Source of the DNA: Anaerobranca gottschalkii DSM 13577
GTDB lineage: Bacteria > Bacillota > Proteinivoracia > Proteinivoracales > Proteinivoracaceae
Length of the DNA stretch: 64,000 nucleotides
Direction of reading: 5' to 3'
Assembly (NCBI RefSeq): GCF_900111575.1
Contig: NZ_FOIF01000004.1
Span: 31,985-95,984, forward strand
Below the pieces are notes generated by a model. The model made no database searches. It was not told where the DNA came from and worked only from the letters and a program-made list of their open reading frames with translations. The position numbers and the translations under genes were made by a program. This document shows positions 36,328-44,236 of the stretch, in pieces (positions within the stretch are counted from its first letter, which is position 1; every line of letters starts with the position of its first letter).

Positions 36328-37683
36328 TTAATTGTTTTTCTCAATTTTTTCTATTACTTCTTTGAATTGAGGTAGGTATTTCTTATGGACAACTAGCATT
36401 TCATCCAACAATTTTTTTGCTATATTACCTGATGGAATTAAAGGATTGAGAATAAAGGCTTGTAATGCTTTACCGTAATTTCCAGTTACCGCTGCTTCTA
36501 TTGTTACCTCTTCCATTGCTTTCATCAACTGCAATAATCCCCTCTGGGCTGGTTTAAATTTTCCAAAATTTAAAGGTTGGGGACCAGATGCAGTAATAAT
36601 ACTACTTACCTCTACTACACAATCATAGGGCAAATCCGCCAAAGCTCCATTATTTCTAGTACTTACCACCATATCTGTTCTTTTGTCATTATAAATAGAA
36701 GAAATTAGCTCACAGGCAGCATCTGAATAATATGCTCCTCCCCGTTTACTTAGTTGTTCTGGTTTGTGCTTAAGATTAGGATCTTTATATATTTCGAATA
36801 ACTCTTCTTCTAATTTTTTAACGACCTCTGCCCTTGTGGAATTTTTAGCAAATTCATCTAGTTCTTTTTTGACCATATCATCGGTTAAATAATAATACTG
36901 ATGATAACCACATGGTAACATTTCTAAATCTCGGATTTGTTCTTCAATAAAAGGTATAAACTTGATGTTTTCCATTATGTTAGCATTATTTGAAAATAGC
37001 TTATCTATAACCTCTTTTGTAATTTCTTTACCGTTTTTATCGTAAATTCTGTGCCAATGGTGATGATTTATTCCCGCATAAACAAAACGAAGTTCTTCAG
37101 GATTTTTACCTAGTAATTTTGACTCTAACATATTATGACCAATCGGCACATTACATAAACCAACAACTTTTTCGTAATTACCATATTTCATAACAGCTTC
37201 AGTAACCATGCCTGCAGGATTTGTAAAGTTTACTAACCAAGCATCTGGACATAATTCCTTCATTTCTTCAACAATCTCTAAAATAACAGGTATTGTTCTA
37301 AAGGCTTTAAAGATACCTCCAGCACCATTAGTTTCTTGGCCTAATATCCCATAACTTAATGGTATTCGCTCATCTTTAATCCTAGCATCAAGTAAACCTA
37401 CTCTAAACTGAGTAGTGACAAAATCTGCATCCTTTAAAGCTTCCCGCCTATTTAAAGTTAAATGTACTTCCCAATCTAATCCCGCTTCTTCCACCATTCT
37501 CTTTGCTAAATTACCAACTATCTCTAATTTTTCTTTTCCTTCTTGGATATCCACTAACCAGATTTCTTTAATTGGCAATTCATCTTTTCTTTTTATATAA
37601 CCTTCAATTAATTCAGGGGTGTAACTAGAACCTCCTCCTATGGTAGCAATCTTAAGTCCTTTTTCTTTTTTAATCACTTTCAA
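36328..37683 (-). CDS. celF: GH4 family 6-phospho-beta-glucosidase
   Basis: This 451-residue enzyme cleaves cellobiose 6-phosphate delivered by the PTS, using NAD+ and a divalent metal. The Rossmann motif IATIGGGSSYTPEL is at residues about 12-25; NFTNPAGMVTEAV, GLCNVPIGH and YAGINHHHWH hold the metal cysteine and histidine of family GH4. Length is typical. It lies 7 bases after the EIIA gene and shares its sigma-54 promoter. Confidence 0.94.
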   Translation of the reverse strand: MKVIKKEKGLKIATIGGGSSYTPELIEGYIKRKDELPIKEIWLVDIQEGKEKLEIVGNLAKRMVEEAGLDWEVHLTLNRREALKDADFVTTQFRVGLLDARIKDERIPLSYGILGQETNGAGGIFKAFRTIPVILEIVEEMKELCPDAWLVNFTNPAGMVTEAVMKYGNYEKVVGLCNVPIGHNMLESKLLGKNPEELRFVYAGINHHHWHRIYDKNGKEITKEVIDKLFSNNANIMENIKFIPFIEEQIRDLEMLPCGYHQYYYLTDDMVKKELDEFAKNSTRAEVVKKLEEELFEIYKDPNLKHKPEQLSKRGGAYYSDAACELISSIYNDKRTDMVVSTRNNGALADLPYDCVVEVSSIITASGPQPLNFGKFKPAQRGLLQLMKAMEEVTIEAAVTGNYGKALQAFILNPLIPSGNIAKKLLDEMLVVHKKYLPQFKEVIEKIEKNN

Positions 37684-37690
37684 AACCTCC

Positions 37691-38008
37691 TTAAAAATTT
37701 AAATTTTTATCTTTATATAAATCTAACATTTCTTCTATTAGATCTTTTGCTAAAATAGATGTCATTAAATGATCTTGGGCATGTATTAATAATAAATTAA
37801 TCTCTGTTTTGTTACCCTTTGCTTCTTCTTGAATAAGATTTGTTTGAACTTTATGTGCTTTTAATATTTCTTCTGACGCTTTTTTAATTGCCACTGCTGA
37901 ATCTTCCAATTTACCCTCTTTAGCTAACCTAAGAGCATTAAAAGCTTCACTTCTTGCATTACCGGAATGTAAAATTATTTCCATTGCCACTTGTTCTATG
38001 CTCATCAT
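37691..38008 (-). CDS. celC: PTS lactose/cellobiose-type EIIA component
   Basis: This 105-residue cytoplasmic phosphocarrier receives phosphate from HPr on the histidine in LLLIHAQDHLMTS and passes it to EIIB. Other family segments are MEIILHSGNARSEAFNALR and AKEGKLEDSAVAIKKA. The start is ATG 38008, with ATG 38005 as the alternative, behind AAGGGGCGAT. An upstream frame to 38065 overlaps the -24/-12 promoter and is rejected. Confidence 0.93.
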   Translation of the reverse strand: MMSIEQVAMEIILHSGNARSEAFNALRLAKEGKLEDSAVAIKKASEEILKAHKVQTNLIQEEAKGNKTEINLLLIHAQDHLMTSILAKDLIEEMLDLYKDKNLNF

Positions 38009-38053
38009 ATATCGCCCCTTTCTAATAGTGCAGTTATAGTTATAATTTAACAT

Positions 38054-38069
38054 TGCAATATTCATGCCA
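38054..38069 (-). promoter_or_regulatory. Sigma-54 (-24/-12) promoter of celC-celF
   Basis: The minus strand reads TGGCATGAATATTGCA with exactly ten bases between GG and GC, nearly identical to the celA promoter. Two ACACT repeats at 38136-38140 and 38146-38150 lie 67-82 bases upstream of the -24 GG. Confidence 0.9.
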
Positions 38070-38390
38070 ATACTAATTTTTCTATAAATAAAGGGCTGTT
38101 TAGTAACCCTTTAAACATTTACCATTTAAATAAAAACACTACAAAACACTAAATACGTTGTAAACCCTCTCAATTTTCTTGTAGCAAACTAACCATTAGG
38201 ACAAATATGCTTAACGTTTAAAAATAATTCTTTCTTGTTCTAAAACATTTCTTTTTTTAATAAATATTATTGGAAAAACATTTTTCGGCTTGCTAAATTT
38301 TTCTCAAAATTTTATTGTAAAATTTTGTTAAATATGCTATTAATAGATTGTGAAATAAATTACTTAATAATTATCTAGGAGGGGAATTTA
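38070..38390. other. Intergenic region between celC and the FMN lipoprotein
   Basis: No gene is visible. It holds the candidate activator repeats for celC (38136-38150) near its left end and, on the plus strand, a weak promoter TTGTAA (38315-38320) and TATTAA (38338-38343) with 17-base spacing for the lipoprotein gene. AGGAGGGG precedes ATG 38391. The middle is AT-rich with no structure I can interpret. Confidence 0.5.
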
Positions 38391-39437
38391 ATGAAAAAAG
38401 TATTATCATTGTTGTTGGCTCTTACCTTAGTAGCAGTTTTAGCTGTAGGCTGCACTAAGTCTAGTCAAGAAGAGCCAGAAGTTGGTGCTGTTGAGTTTGG
38501 CTTAGGTTCTGTTAGCTCAATTGCTAAATCTAGGGACAAAGCTGGTGAAACCAACGCCCGTGCCCAAGTTGATACCACAATTGCTGCAGTAAGTTTCGAT
38601 AAAGATGGCAAAGTAGTAGCTGTTCATATAGATGTTGCTCAAACTAGGGTAGATTTTGACGAAGAAATGAAAGTGGTTTCTGACAAAACTGCAAAAATTC
38701 GCTCCAAAAAAGATCAAGGTAATGACTACGGAATGAAAAAGGCTTCTCAAATTGGCAAAGAATGGTTTGAACAAATTGCTGCACTAGAAAATTGGATGAT
38801 TGGAAAAACTATCGATGAAATTAAAGCTTTAAAAACAAAAGTTGTTGATGACGCTCACCAACACGTACCAGATATTCCTGAATTAACTTCTTCTGTAACT
38901 ATTACCGTCGAAAGTTATTTAGCTGCTGTAGAAGATGCTTGGAAAAACAGAGTTGCTGCACAGGGCATTGATAAATTAGGATTAGGTTATGAAATCTCAA
39001 TTGCCAAATCTAGAGATATGGCTGGAGAAACAACTGCCCGTGCTCAAGTTGATACTACTATTGCTGCTACTGCCTTTGATAAAGACGGTAAAGTTGTAGG
39101 AACATTAATTGATGTAGCTCAAGTTAGAGTAGATTTTGATGCTGAAGGTAAAGTGACTTCCGATAAATCTGCTCCACTTCTTACCAAGAAGAAACTTGGA
39201 GATAATTACGGTATGAAGAGAGCTTCTCAGATTGGTAAAGAGTGGTATGAGCAAATTGCTGCTTTAGAAAATTGGATGGTTGGAAAAACTATCAGTGAAA
39301 TAACTGGTTTAAAAACTAAAGTTGTTGATGATGCTCACAAACACGTACCTGATGTACCAGAACTAACTTCATCTGTAACTATTACAGTTGAAAGCTATTT
39401 AGCTGCTGTGAAAAAAGCATACGATACTAGAAGATAA
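38391..39437 (+). CDS. FMN-binding-like lipoprotein made of two tandem 160-residue repeats
   Basis: This 348-residue lipoprotein has a signal ending LAVGC (C21). Residues about 41-200 and 201-348 are two near-identical repeats with a period of exactly 160: IAKSRDKAGETNARAQVDTT, DFDEEMKVVSDK, DYGMKKASQIGKEWFEQIAA, ENWMIGKTIDEI and PELTSSVTITVESYLAAVED in repeat 1 recur in repeat 2. The repeat end resembles the FMN_bind domain, where ApbE attaches FMN to threonine in SGATxT; here it is SSVTIT (T170 and T330), with Gly and Ala replaced. The next gene is an ApbE flavin transferase. It is probably an extracytoplasmic flavoprotein electron carrier, if the altered motif is still used. Confidence 0.75.
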   Translation: MKKVLSLLLALTLVAVLAVGCTKSSQEEPEVGAVEFGLGSVSSIAKSRDKAGETNARAQVDTTIAAVSFDKDGKVVAVHIDVAQTRVDFDEEMKVVSDKTAKIRSKKDQGNDYGMKKASQIGKEWFEQIAALENWMIGKTIDEIKALKTKVVDDAHQHVPDIPELTSSVTITVESYLAAVEDAWKNRVAAQGIDKLGLGYEISIAKSRDMAGETTARAQVDTTIAATAFDKDGKVVGTLIDVAQVRVDFDAEGKVTSDKSAPLLTKKKLGDNYGMKRASQIGKEWYEQIAALENWMVGKTISEITGLKTKVVDDAHKHVPDVPELTSSVTITVESYLAAVKKAYDTRR

Positions 39438-39443
39438 TTTCCT

Positions 39444-39465
39444 ACTCCCCCTTATTAGGGGGAGT
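39444..39465 (+). terminator. Hairpin between the lipoprotein and apbE genes
   Basis: ACTCCCCCT and AGGGGGAGT flank a four-base loop. The following TCCCTTCTT is only partly T-rich, so it may allow some read-through into apbE. Confidence 0.55.
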
Positions 39466-39505
39466 TCCCTTCTTAGGGGATATTTATTTAATATAAGGTG
39501 ATAAA

Positions 39506-40609
39506 ATGAAAAAAATTACATTTAAAATACTTATTACATTTTTAATTGTTTACTCCACTTTAATCACTGCTTGTAGCAACAATTTACCAAAGGAGAAAAG
39601 TGAATATACCCGATTTTCTCAATCATTTTTTGATACCTTCAATACTTTAACAATTGTAGTAGCTTATACTAAAACGGAAGAGGAATTTAATAATTATTTC
39701 CAAATAATTCATAATCGTTTTAAAGAATTACACATGTTATATGATATTTATAATGATTACGAAGGAATCAATAATTTGAAAACAATTAATGACAATGCAG
39801 GTATAAAACCTGTTGAAGTCCATGAGGATATAATAAGTTTAGTTAGTTTTTCAATTGAATGGGCTAATAAAACTTATGGCAATACCAATATAGCATTAGG
39901 TCCTGTAACTAACATCTGGCATCAGTACCGTAGCGATGGTCTATATGATCCGGAAAATGCTAAAATTCCACCAATAGAGTTACTACAACAAAAAGCTCAA
40001 TTGACAGATATCAACAAAGTCATTGTTGATAAGGAAAATAGAACTGTTTTTTTAAAAGAAAAGGGTATGAGTTTAGATGTTGGAGCAATTGCCAAAGGCT
40101 ATGCAGTAGAATTAGTTGCAAAAGAGTTAGAAGCTATAGGGCTAAAATCTGCCGTTATAAGTGCTGGTGGTAATGTTCGGACTATTGGTAAACCCTTAGA
40201 TGGCATTAGAGAATACTGGGGTATAGGCATCTTTGATCCCAACAGTACTTTATTTTCAGAAGATCGAAACTTAGATACTGTTTTTATCAATAACGGTTCC
40301 GTTGTTAGTAGTGGAGATTATCAACGTTACTATTATGTCGATGGAGAACTTTACCATCACCTAATAGATCCAAAAACATTAATGCCTGCTAAATATTATC
40401 GGGCTGTAACAGTTGTTCATCCTTGCTCAGCCATTGCCGATTTCTTTTCCTCAGAACTCTTTTTCATCCCCTTTGAAGAAAGCTATCAATTGGCTAAAAA
40501 TTTTAATATAGAAGCAATTTGGGTTATGCCTGATGGTGAAGTCAGAGTTACTGAAGGCCTAAAAAAAATCTTGGCAAGTTATGGTGCCAGTGGTGGAAAA
40601 CAAAAATAA
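39506..40609 (+). CDS. apbE: ApbE family FAD:protein FMN transferase, lipoprotein
   Basis: This 367-residue exported enzyme moves FMN from FAD onto a threonine of a target protein outside the membrane. The lipobox is LITAC (C23). Family segments are FFDTFNTLTIVVAYT, GPVTNIWHQYR, MSLDVGAIAKGYAVELVAKE, SAVISAGGNVRTIGKP, NGSVVSSGDYQRYYYVDG and YHHLIDPKTLMPAKYYRAVTV, which include FAD- and metal-binding residues. It follows the tandem FMN-binding-like lipoprotein, its likely substrate. Confidence 0.93.
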   Translation: MKKITFKILITFLIVYSTLITACSNNLPKEKSEYTRFSQSFFDTFNTLTIVVAYTKTEEEFNNYFQIIHNRFKELHMLYDIYNDYEGINNLKTINDNAGIKPVEVHEDIISLVSFSIEWANKTYGNTNIALGPVTNIWHQYRSDGLYDPENAKIPPIELLQQKAQLTDINKVIVDKENRTVFLKEKGMSLDVGAIAKGYAVELVAKELEAIGLKSAVISAGGNVRTIGKPLDGIREYWGIGIFDPNSTLFSEDRNLDTVFINNGSVVSSGDYQRYYYVDGELYHHLIDPKTLMPAKYYRAVTVVHPCSAIADFFSSELFFIPFEESYQLAKNFNIEAIWVMPDGEVRVTEGLKKILASYGASGGKQK

Positions 40610-40643
40610 TGTAGCTTAGGTGTTTATTTCACCTAAGCTACAT
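40609..40643. terminator. Bidirectional terminator after apbE
   Basis: ATGTAGCTTAGGTG and CACCTAAGCTACAT flank a seven-base loop with TTCTTTT on the plus side; it overlaps the end of the convergent permease gene. Confidence 0.8.
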
Positions 40644-41171
40644 TTCTTTTATTTTAAGTTGAATTTCCTCTTCTTCAGCAGGAGTAATCGATTTTTCTAA
40701 TACAAAGGCAATGATCAAAATAATAGGAATGTTAACCAACAGTCTCGTTAATGTAAAACTTAAGCCCATAGCTGAAAACTCAAACATTAACATAGGTATT
40801 TTAGTTGTTGACCAAGCTCCGATAAATATAGCCACATTCCTAAAAGAAACCCCTTTTTTTAATAACATAGCAGCAATAGGAAAAGCTCCATAAAGGGGAC
40901 CGGCAGCTGCAGAACCTAAGAAAAATGCCAAGGCTATTCCTAAAAAACCTGCTTCTTTACCCATAAATTTAACCATTGTTTCTTTAGGAACCCAGACATC
41001 TAATAAACCAAGGATAATAAAAATAGGTGGTAATACCAAAAGTAATTGCTTAAAGCTATTGATAGATAAATCTATAGCTTTTTTCGCAAAAGTTATATTA
41101 TAGATAGCTAATACAGCTAATAGCAATAATGAGATATAAATTATCGTATATCTATTTCCCTTCTTCATCAT
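40638..41171 (-). CDS. Permease of the YraQ/COG0701 type, second half of a split pair
   Basis: This 177-residue membrane protein has about five spans. KFMGKEAGFLGIALAFFLGS followed by GPLYGAFPIAAMLLKKGVSF is typical of half-size COG0701 permeases, relatives of ArsP and YraQ. Its ATG overlaps the stop of the upstream gene by four bases, and that gene encodes a similar half, so the two probably assemble into one transporter. Control by a CsoR/CstR-like operator suggests a metal or reactive-sulfur substrate; this is inference. Confidence 0.75.
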   Translation of the reverse strand: MMKKGNRYTIIYISLLLLAVLAIYNITFAKKAIDLSINSFKQLLLVLPPIFIILGLLDVWVPKETMVKFMGKEAGFLGIALAFFLGSAAAGPLYGAFPIAAMLLKKGVSFRNVAIFIGAWSTTKIPMLMFEFSAMGLSFTLTRLLVNIPIILIIAFVLEKSITPAEEEEIQLKIKEM

Positions 41172-41653
41172 AAAACTGTCACCACCAATTTAACAATATA
41201 TGCAATAACAAAAGAAAATAGAAAGGCTAAACCATTTCTTATTACTGCCAGTTTTTTATTGAAATATTTGATTTCTAATGGCAAAGTAGCAATACCAACC
41301 ATCATTAGTGTTGAAACAAAGGCAGCTATTGGCAAATAATCTGCTCCATTTTGTAATAACATTGCAGCTAAGGGAAAGGCAATAAATCCTGGAATTAGAG
41401 TAATTGCACCAATAATAGCTGCTCCTAATAGCCCTAGAAAACCCGATTGCTCTCCTAAAAGCTTCGAGATTGTTTCCGGATTAAGGATAGATAAAATAAC
41501 ACCTATAATTATAATAACCCCCACCAGCTCTGGGAGTATATTCAATATTGAATTTTTCCCTTTAATTAAAGCTAATTTTGTCTTTTCCTTATCTTTAATA
41601 AAAGATAAAACCAACAAAAAAATTGCTATAAAATAAATAACTAGATCATACAT
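41168..41653 (-). CDS. Permease of the YraQ/COG0701 type, first half of a split pair
   Basis: This 161-residue protein has about five spans and the paired motif KLLGEQSGFLGLLGAAIIGA, then PGFIAFPLAAMLLQNGADYL, which parallels FMGKEAGFLGIAL and GPLYGAFPIAAMLLKKG in its partner. AGGAGGG lies before ATG 41653. It is the first gene of a two-gene operon behind a consensus promoter with an operator in the spacer. The transported compound is unknown. Confidence 0.75.
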   Translation of the reverse strand: MYDLVIYFIAIFLLVLSFIKDKEKTKLALIKGKNSILNILPELVGVIIIIGVILSILNPETISKLLGEQSGFLGLLGAAIIGAITLIPGFIAFPLAAMLLQNGADYLPIAAFVSTLMMVGIATLPLEIKYFNKKLAVIRNGLAFLFSFVIAYIVKLVVTVL

Positions 41654-41674
41654 GAATATCCCTCCTAATTAGAC

Positions 41675-41711
41675 TATAATAATTATATACCCCTATAGGG
41701 TATATTGTCAA
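41675..41711 (-). promoter_or_regulatory. Consensus promoter with a CsoR/CstR-like operator, permease pair
   Basis: On the minus strand TTGACA (41711-41706) and TATAAT (41687-41682) are 18 bases apart. The spacer is almost filled by ATATACCC, CTATA, GGGTATAT (41685-41705 on the plus strand). The core CCC-N5-GGG in TATACCC...GGGTATA is the same as at 9201-9219. The -10 also lies in the palindrome TATAATTATTATA (41675-41687), which resembles a PerR box. Confidence 0.7.
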
Positions 41712-41716
41712 ACTGA

Positions 41717-41764
41717 AAAAGCAAGGTTTATTGCTGTTTAAAATATGCAATAAACCTTGCTTTT
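41717..41764 (-). terminator. Terminator downstream of tatC
   Basis: AAAAGCAAGGTTTATTGC and its exact inverse flank a 12-base loop; on the minus strand a T run follows. It insulates the tat/phs operon from the permease operon. Confidence 0.8.
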
Positions 41765-41837
41765 GTATTATTATAATTTTATTAAATGGGTATTAAATTA
41801 TTATTAGTTGTTTATTAAAATTTATTTTATTAAAAAA

Positions 41838-42578
41838 TTATTTTCTTCTTTTTTCAACTAAATATACTAACAATATGCTAATTTCAAATAAAAGTATTAA
41901 AGGAATTGTCATTAATATTTGTGAAAACACGTCGGGAGGAGTTATTATCGCTGATAAAATTACAATTATTAAAACAGCATATTTCCAATTTTTTCTCATA
42001 AAACGACTAGATATTAGTGACATTTTGGCTAACATAGTAAAAATTATTGGGGTTTGGAAAACCAAACCAAAAGCAAACATACTGTTAAATAAAAAAGTTA
42101 AATAACTTGCTATAGAAATCTGCGCTATTAAATTTTCCCTGCTAAACCCTATTAAAAATTCTAGGGCTATTGGAGTAACAACAAAGAAGGAAAAGGCAAC
42201 TCCTATATAAAATAAAAGGATAGCTAATAAGATAAATATTATAATAGTAATTTTCCCTTGTTTTTGAAATGCAGGTAAAATAAAACTGATTAGGTGATAA
42301 ATTATAAAGGGAAAGTTAATTAAAATTGATAATACAAAAGCACTTCTTAGATTTGCTAAAAATGCTTCTGAAGGATAATAAAACATAAACTGAACATTCT
42401 TTCCTGGATACATAAGGAAATCCAGCAAATTTTGTGCATAGTAAATATTTATAACAAAGGTTACTGTTATCAAAAGGAGAACTATAATGATTCTCCTTCT
42501 TAGTTCTTCCAAGTGTTCTAAGATTGTCATCTTTCCCGCTAAATTATTTGATATTTTCCCCGACTTTTTTTTAAACAT
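41838..42578 (-). CDS. tatC: Twin-arginine translocase subunit TatC
   Basis: This 246-residue membrane protein is the receptor of the Tat export system. It has six spans and the conserved N-terminal motif MTILEHLEELRRRII, which binds twin-arginine signals, plus FVVTPIALEFLIGFS. It is the last gene of an operon that begins with tatA and contains one obvious Tat passenger, the molybdoenzyme at 44237-46555. No TatB is seen, as usual in Gram-positive bacteria. Confidence 0.95.
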   Translation of the reverse strand: MFKKKSGKISNNLAGKMTILEHLEELRRRIIIVLLLITVTFVINIYYAQNLLDFLMYPGKNVQFMFYYPSEAFLANLRSAFVLSILINFPFIIYHLISFILPAFQKQGKITIIIFILLAILLFYIGVAFSFFVVTPIALEFLIGFSRENLIAQISIASYLTFLFNSMFAFGLVFQTPIIFTMLAKMSLISSRFMRKNWKYAVLIIVILSAIITPPDVFSQILMTIPLILLFEISILLVYLVEKRRK

Positions 42579-42593
42579 GAAGTCTCTCTCCCG

Positions 42594-43589
42594 TTAAATA
42601 CTCCTCTTACTCTTACATTTAATACATAGTAAACTAAAATTATTTTCTTCTAATATTGCTCCACAGATTCTACACTGTAGCCCTTTTTTTATTTTAAAAG
42701 CTTTAATTTTTTTCCCTTTCAAAATTCCCTTTTCATTACAATTATCTATACATCGATTGCAATCAATACATTTAAGATAATTATATTGTATTTTCTTTTC
42801 TCCTTTTTTTTCTTCCAAAGTAATAGCATCTGTAGGACATAATTTTTTACATTTTCCACATAATGTACAACTCTCAGTAAATTCTTTTCCTTCTATTTGA
42901 ATATCAAAATTTTGTAAATAAATATTTACCCTATGTTGATGATTAACTAATTTTTGATCTTCATAAATACTATTGAGAATTAACTTATTAGAATTCTCTT
43001 TAAATCTGTTTTTTAAATATAAAAGGAACTCTTCCCTCGACAAAATTAAATCATCATTATTAATTTCATTAACAGTGTTACGAAAAATATTTAAAATTTT
43101 TAAATCATTAAATTGAGTAGTTAAAGTATTAAGATATTCATCTATCAAAGTATTATCCTTCGGACAGCTTTTACATATTTCTTTATTAAATCTTAGTTTA
43201 CCACCAGTTTTATAATAAAGTTCAACTAATAGATGATGGGGAATATTTAATAGACAATTAGCCTTTATACCTATAAGGCCTTTACTTCTATGACAAATGA
43301 TTTGAATTTCTTTTTTTTGTAGCATGTCTTTTTCCAACTTCATTTCAAATTCTGGATCTTGCAGTGCCCCTGTTTTACAAGTTCTAATACATTTCCCACA
43401 ACCATTACAATTTTCAAGAATTTGTAATTCATTATCTTTAAATGATATAGCTTGATTTTCACAGCTTTTAATACAATTTCTGCAATTAAATCCTTTTCTA
43501 CCATGAACACACTTTTGTGGATTGTATAAAACATTTCTTGATAAATCATAAGCTTTTTCTAAAATGGTTGTGATAAATTTTAAAAGCAT
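42594..43589 (-). CDS. Multi-cluster ferredoxin-type protein with a C-terminal zinc ribbon
   Basis: This 331-residue protein has an N-terminal Cys set (C27, C36, C39, C43) and a ferredoxin set (C61, C64, C67, C71), a middle part with CHRSK...NCL and CKSCP, then a second ferredoxin pair (CTLCGKCKKLCP and CIDCNRCIDNC), and a C-terminal zinc-ribbon-like CRICG...CIKCK. That is room for three or four [4Fe-4S] clusters. It has no Tat or Sec signal, so it is probably cytoplasmic. It sits between the TorD-like chaperone and tatC and may pass electrons to, or help mature, the molybdoenzyme. Exact role unknown. Confidence 0.75.
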   Translation of the reverse strand: MLLKFITTILEKAYDLSRNVLYNPQKCVHGRKGFNCRNCIKSCENQAISFKDNELQILENCNGCGKCIRTCKTGALQDPEFEMKLEKDMLQKKEIQIICHRSKGLIGIKANCLLNIPHHLLVELYYKTGGKLRFNKEICKSCPKDNTLIDEYLNTLTTQFNDLKILNIFRNTVNEINNDDLILSREEFLLYLKNRFKENSNKLILNSIYEDQKLVNHQHRVNIYLQNFDIQIEGKEFTESCTLCGKCKKLCPTDAITLEEKKGEKKIQYNYLKCIDCNRCIDNCNEKGILKGKKIKAFKIKKGLQCRICGAILEENNFSLLCIKCKSKRSI

Positions 43590-43602
43590 ATTGTATCACC
43601 AG

Positions 43603-44181
43603 CTAATCCCTTAATAATAATTCCATTACTGTTTCAGCAAGTATTTCGTAAAATAGGAGAGATTTATGTTTTTTTATTTCCATTTGAAATTTTGGTACCC
43701 ATTCCTTTAAATGATGTTTAAACTCACTAATTTGTAAAAGAATTGCCTCCCTCTGGTCTTTATTTTCTTCTAATAGTTTATATAAATTTGCTAAGAAACT
43801 TAGTTCTATTGCTATATGATCTGCCGGTTCCTTTAAATCATCGGCAAGATCAAATCCCCAAGATTTATAAGCTTCTTTAACTTGTTTAGTAACATTTGTC
43901 ATTATATGTCCATAACTATTGATATATAAAGCACTATAAGGAGGTACTAATACTTTTCCAGGGCCAAAAAACAATCGGTTGTATTCCCAAGCTAATTGAG
44001 CTAAATAATTATCCTTATCTAATTCTTGTTTTAATTCTTCAAACCGTTGACATAAATTGGGGTTTTCACTAAAAGTAGTCTTCAGGAAATCTAACCCTTC
44101 TTCTCTTAATAAATGGAGTAATCCGTCATCTGGTTTATAAAAACAGTGGCTCAATAAAAAATATAATTTATATAGTACCAT
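43603..44181 (-). CDS. TorD/DmsD-type molybdoenzyme chaperone
   Basis: This 192-residue all-helical cytoplasmic protein contains YNRLFFGPGKVLVPPYSALY, the hallmark of TorD-like chaperones that hold a molybdoenzyme until cofactor is loaded and guard its Tat signal. ATG 44181 is preferred over the upstream starts at 44229 and 44187 because AAAGGTGG lies 7 bases before it. It directly follows the catalytic subunit gene. Confidence 0.88.
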   Translation of the reverse strand: MVLYKLYFLLSHCFYKPDDGLLHLLREEGLDFLKTTFSENPNLCQRFEELKQELDKDNYLAQLAWEYNRLFFGPGKVLVPPYSALYINSYGHIMTNVTKQVKEAYKSWGFDLADDLKEPADHIAIELSFLANLYKLLEENKDQREAILLQISEFKHHLKEWVPKFQMEIKKHKSLLFYEILAETVMELLLRD

Positions 44182-44236
44182 CAACATACCACCTTTATTT
44201 AACAGTTTGTAAATAGGGGTGTTATCCACCCCTATC

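Noticed and set aside
36300..36345. Imperfect hairpin between celF and the LevR-type gene as a terminator
   Set aside because: AAGGG/CCCTT arms are interrupted by mismatches and no T run follows on the minus strand, so it is not listed.
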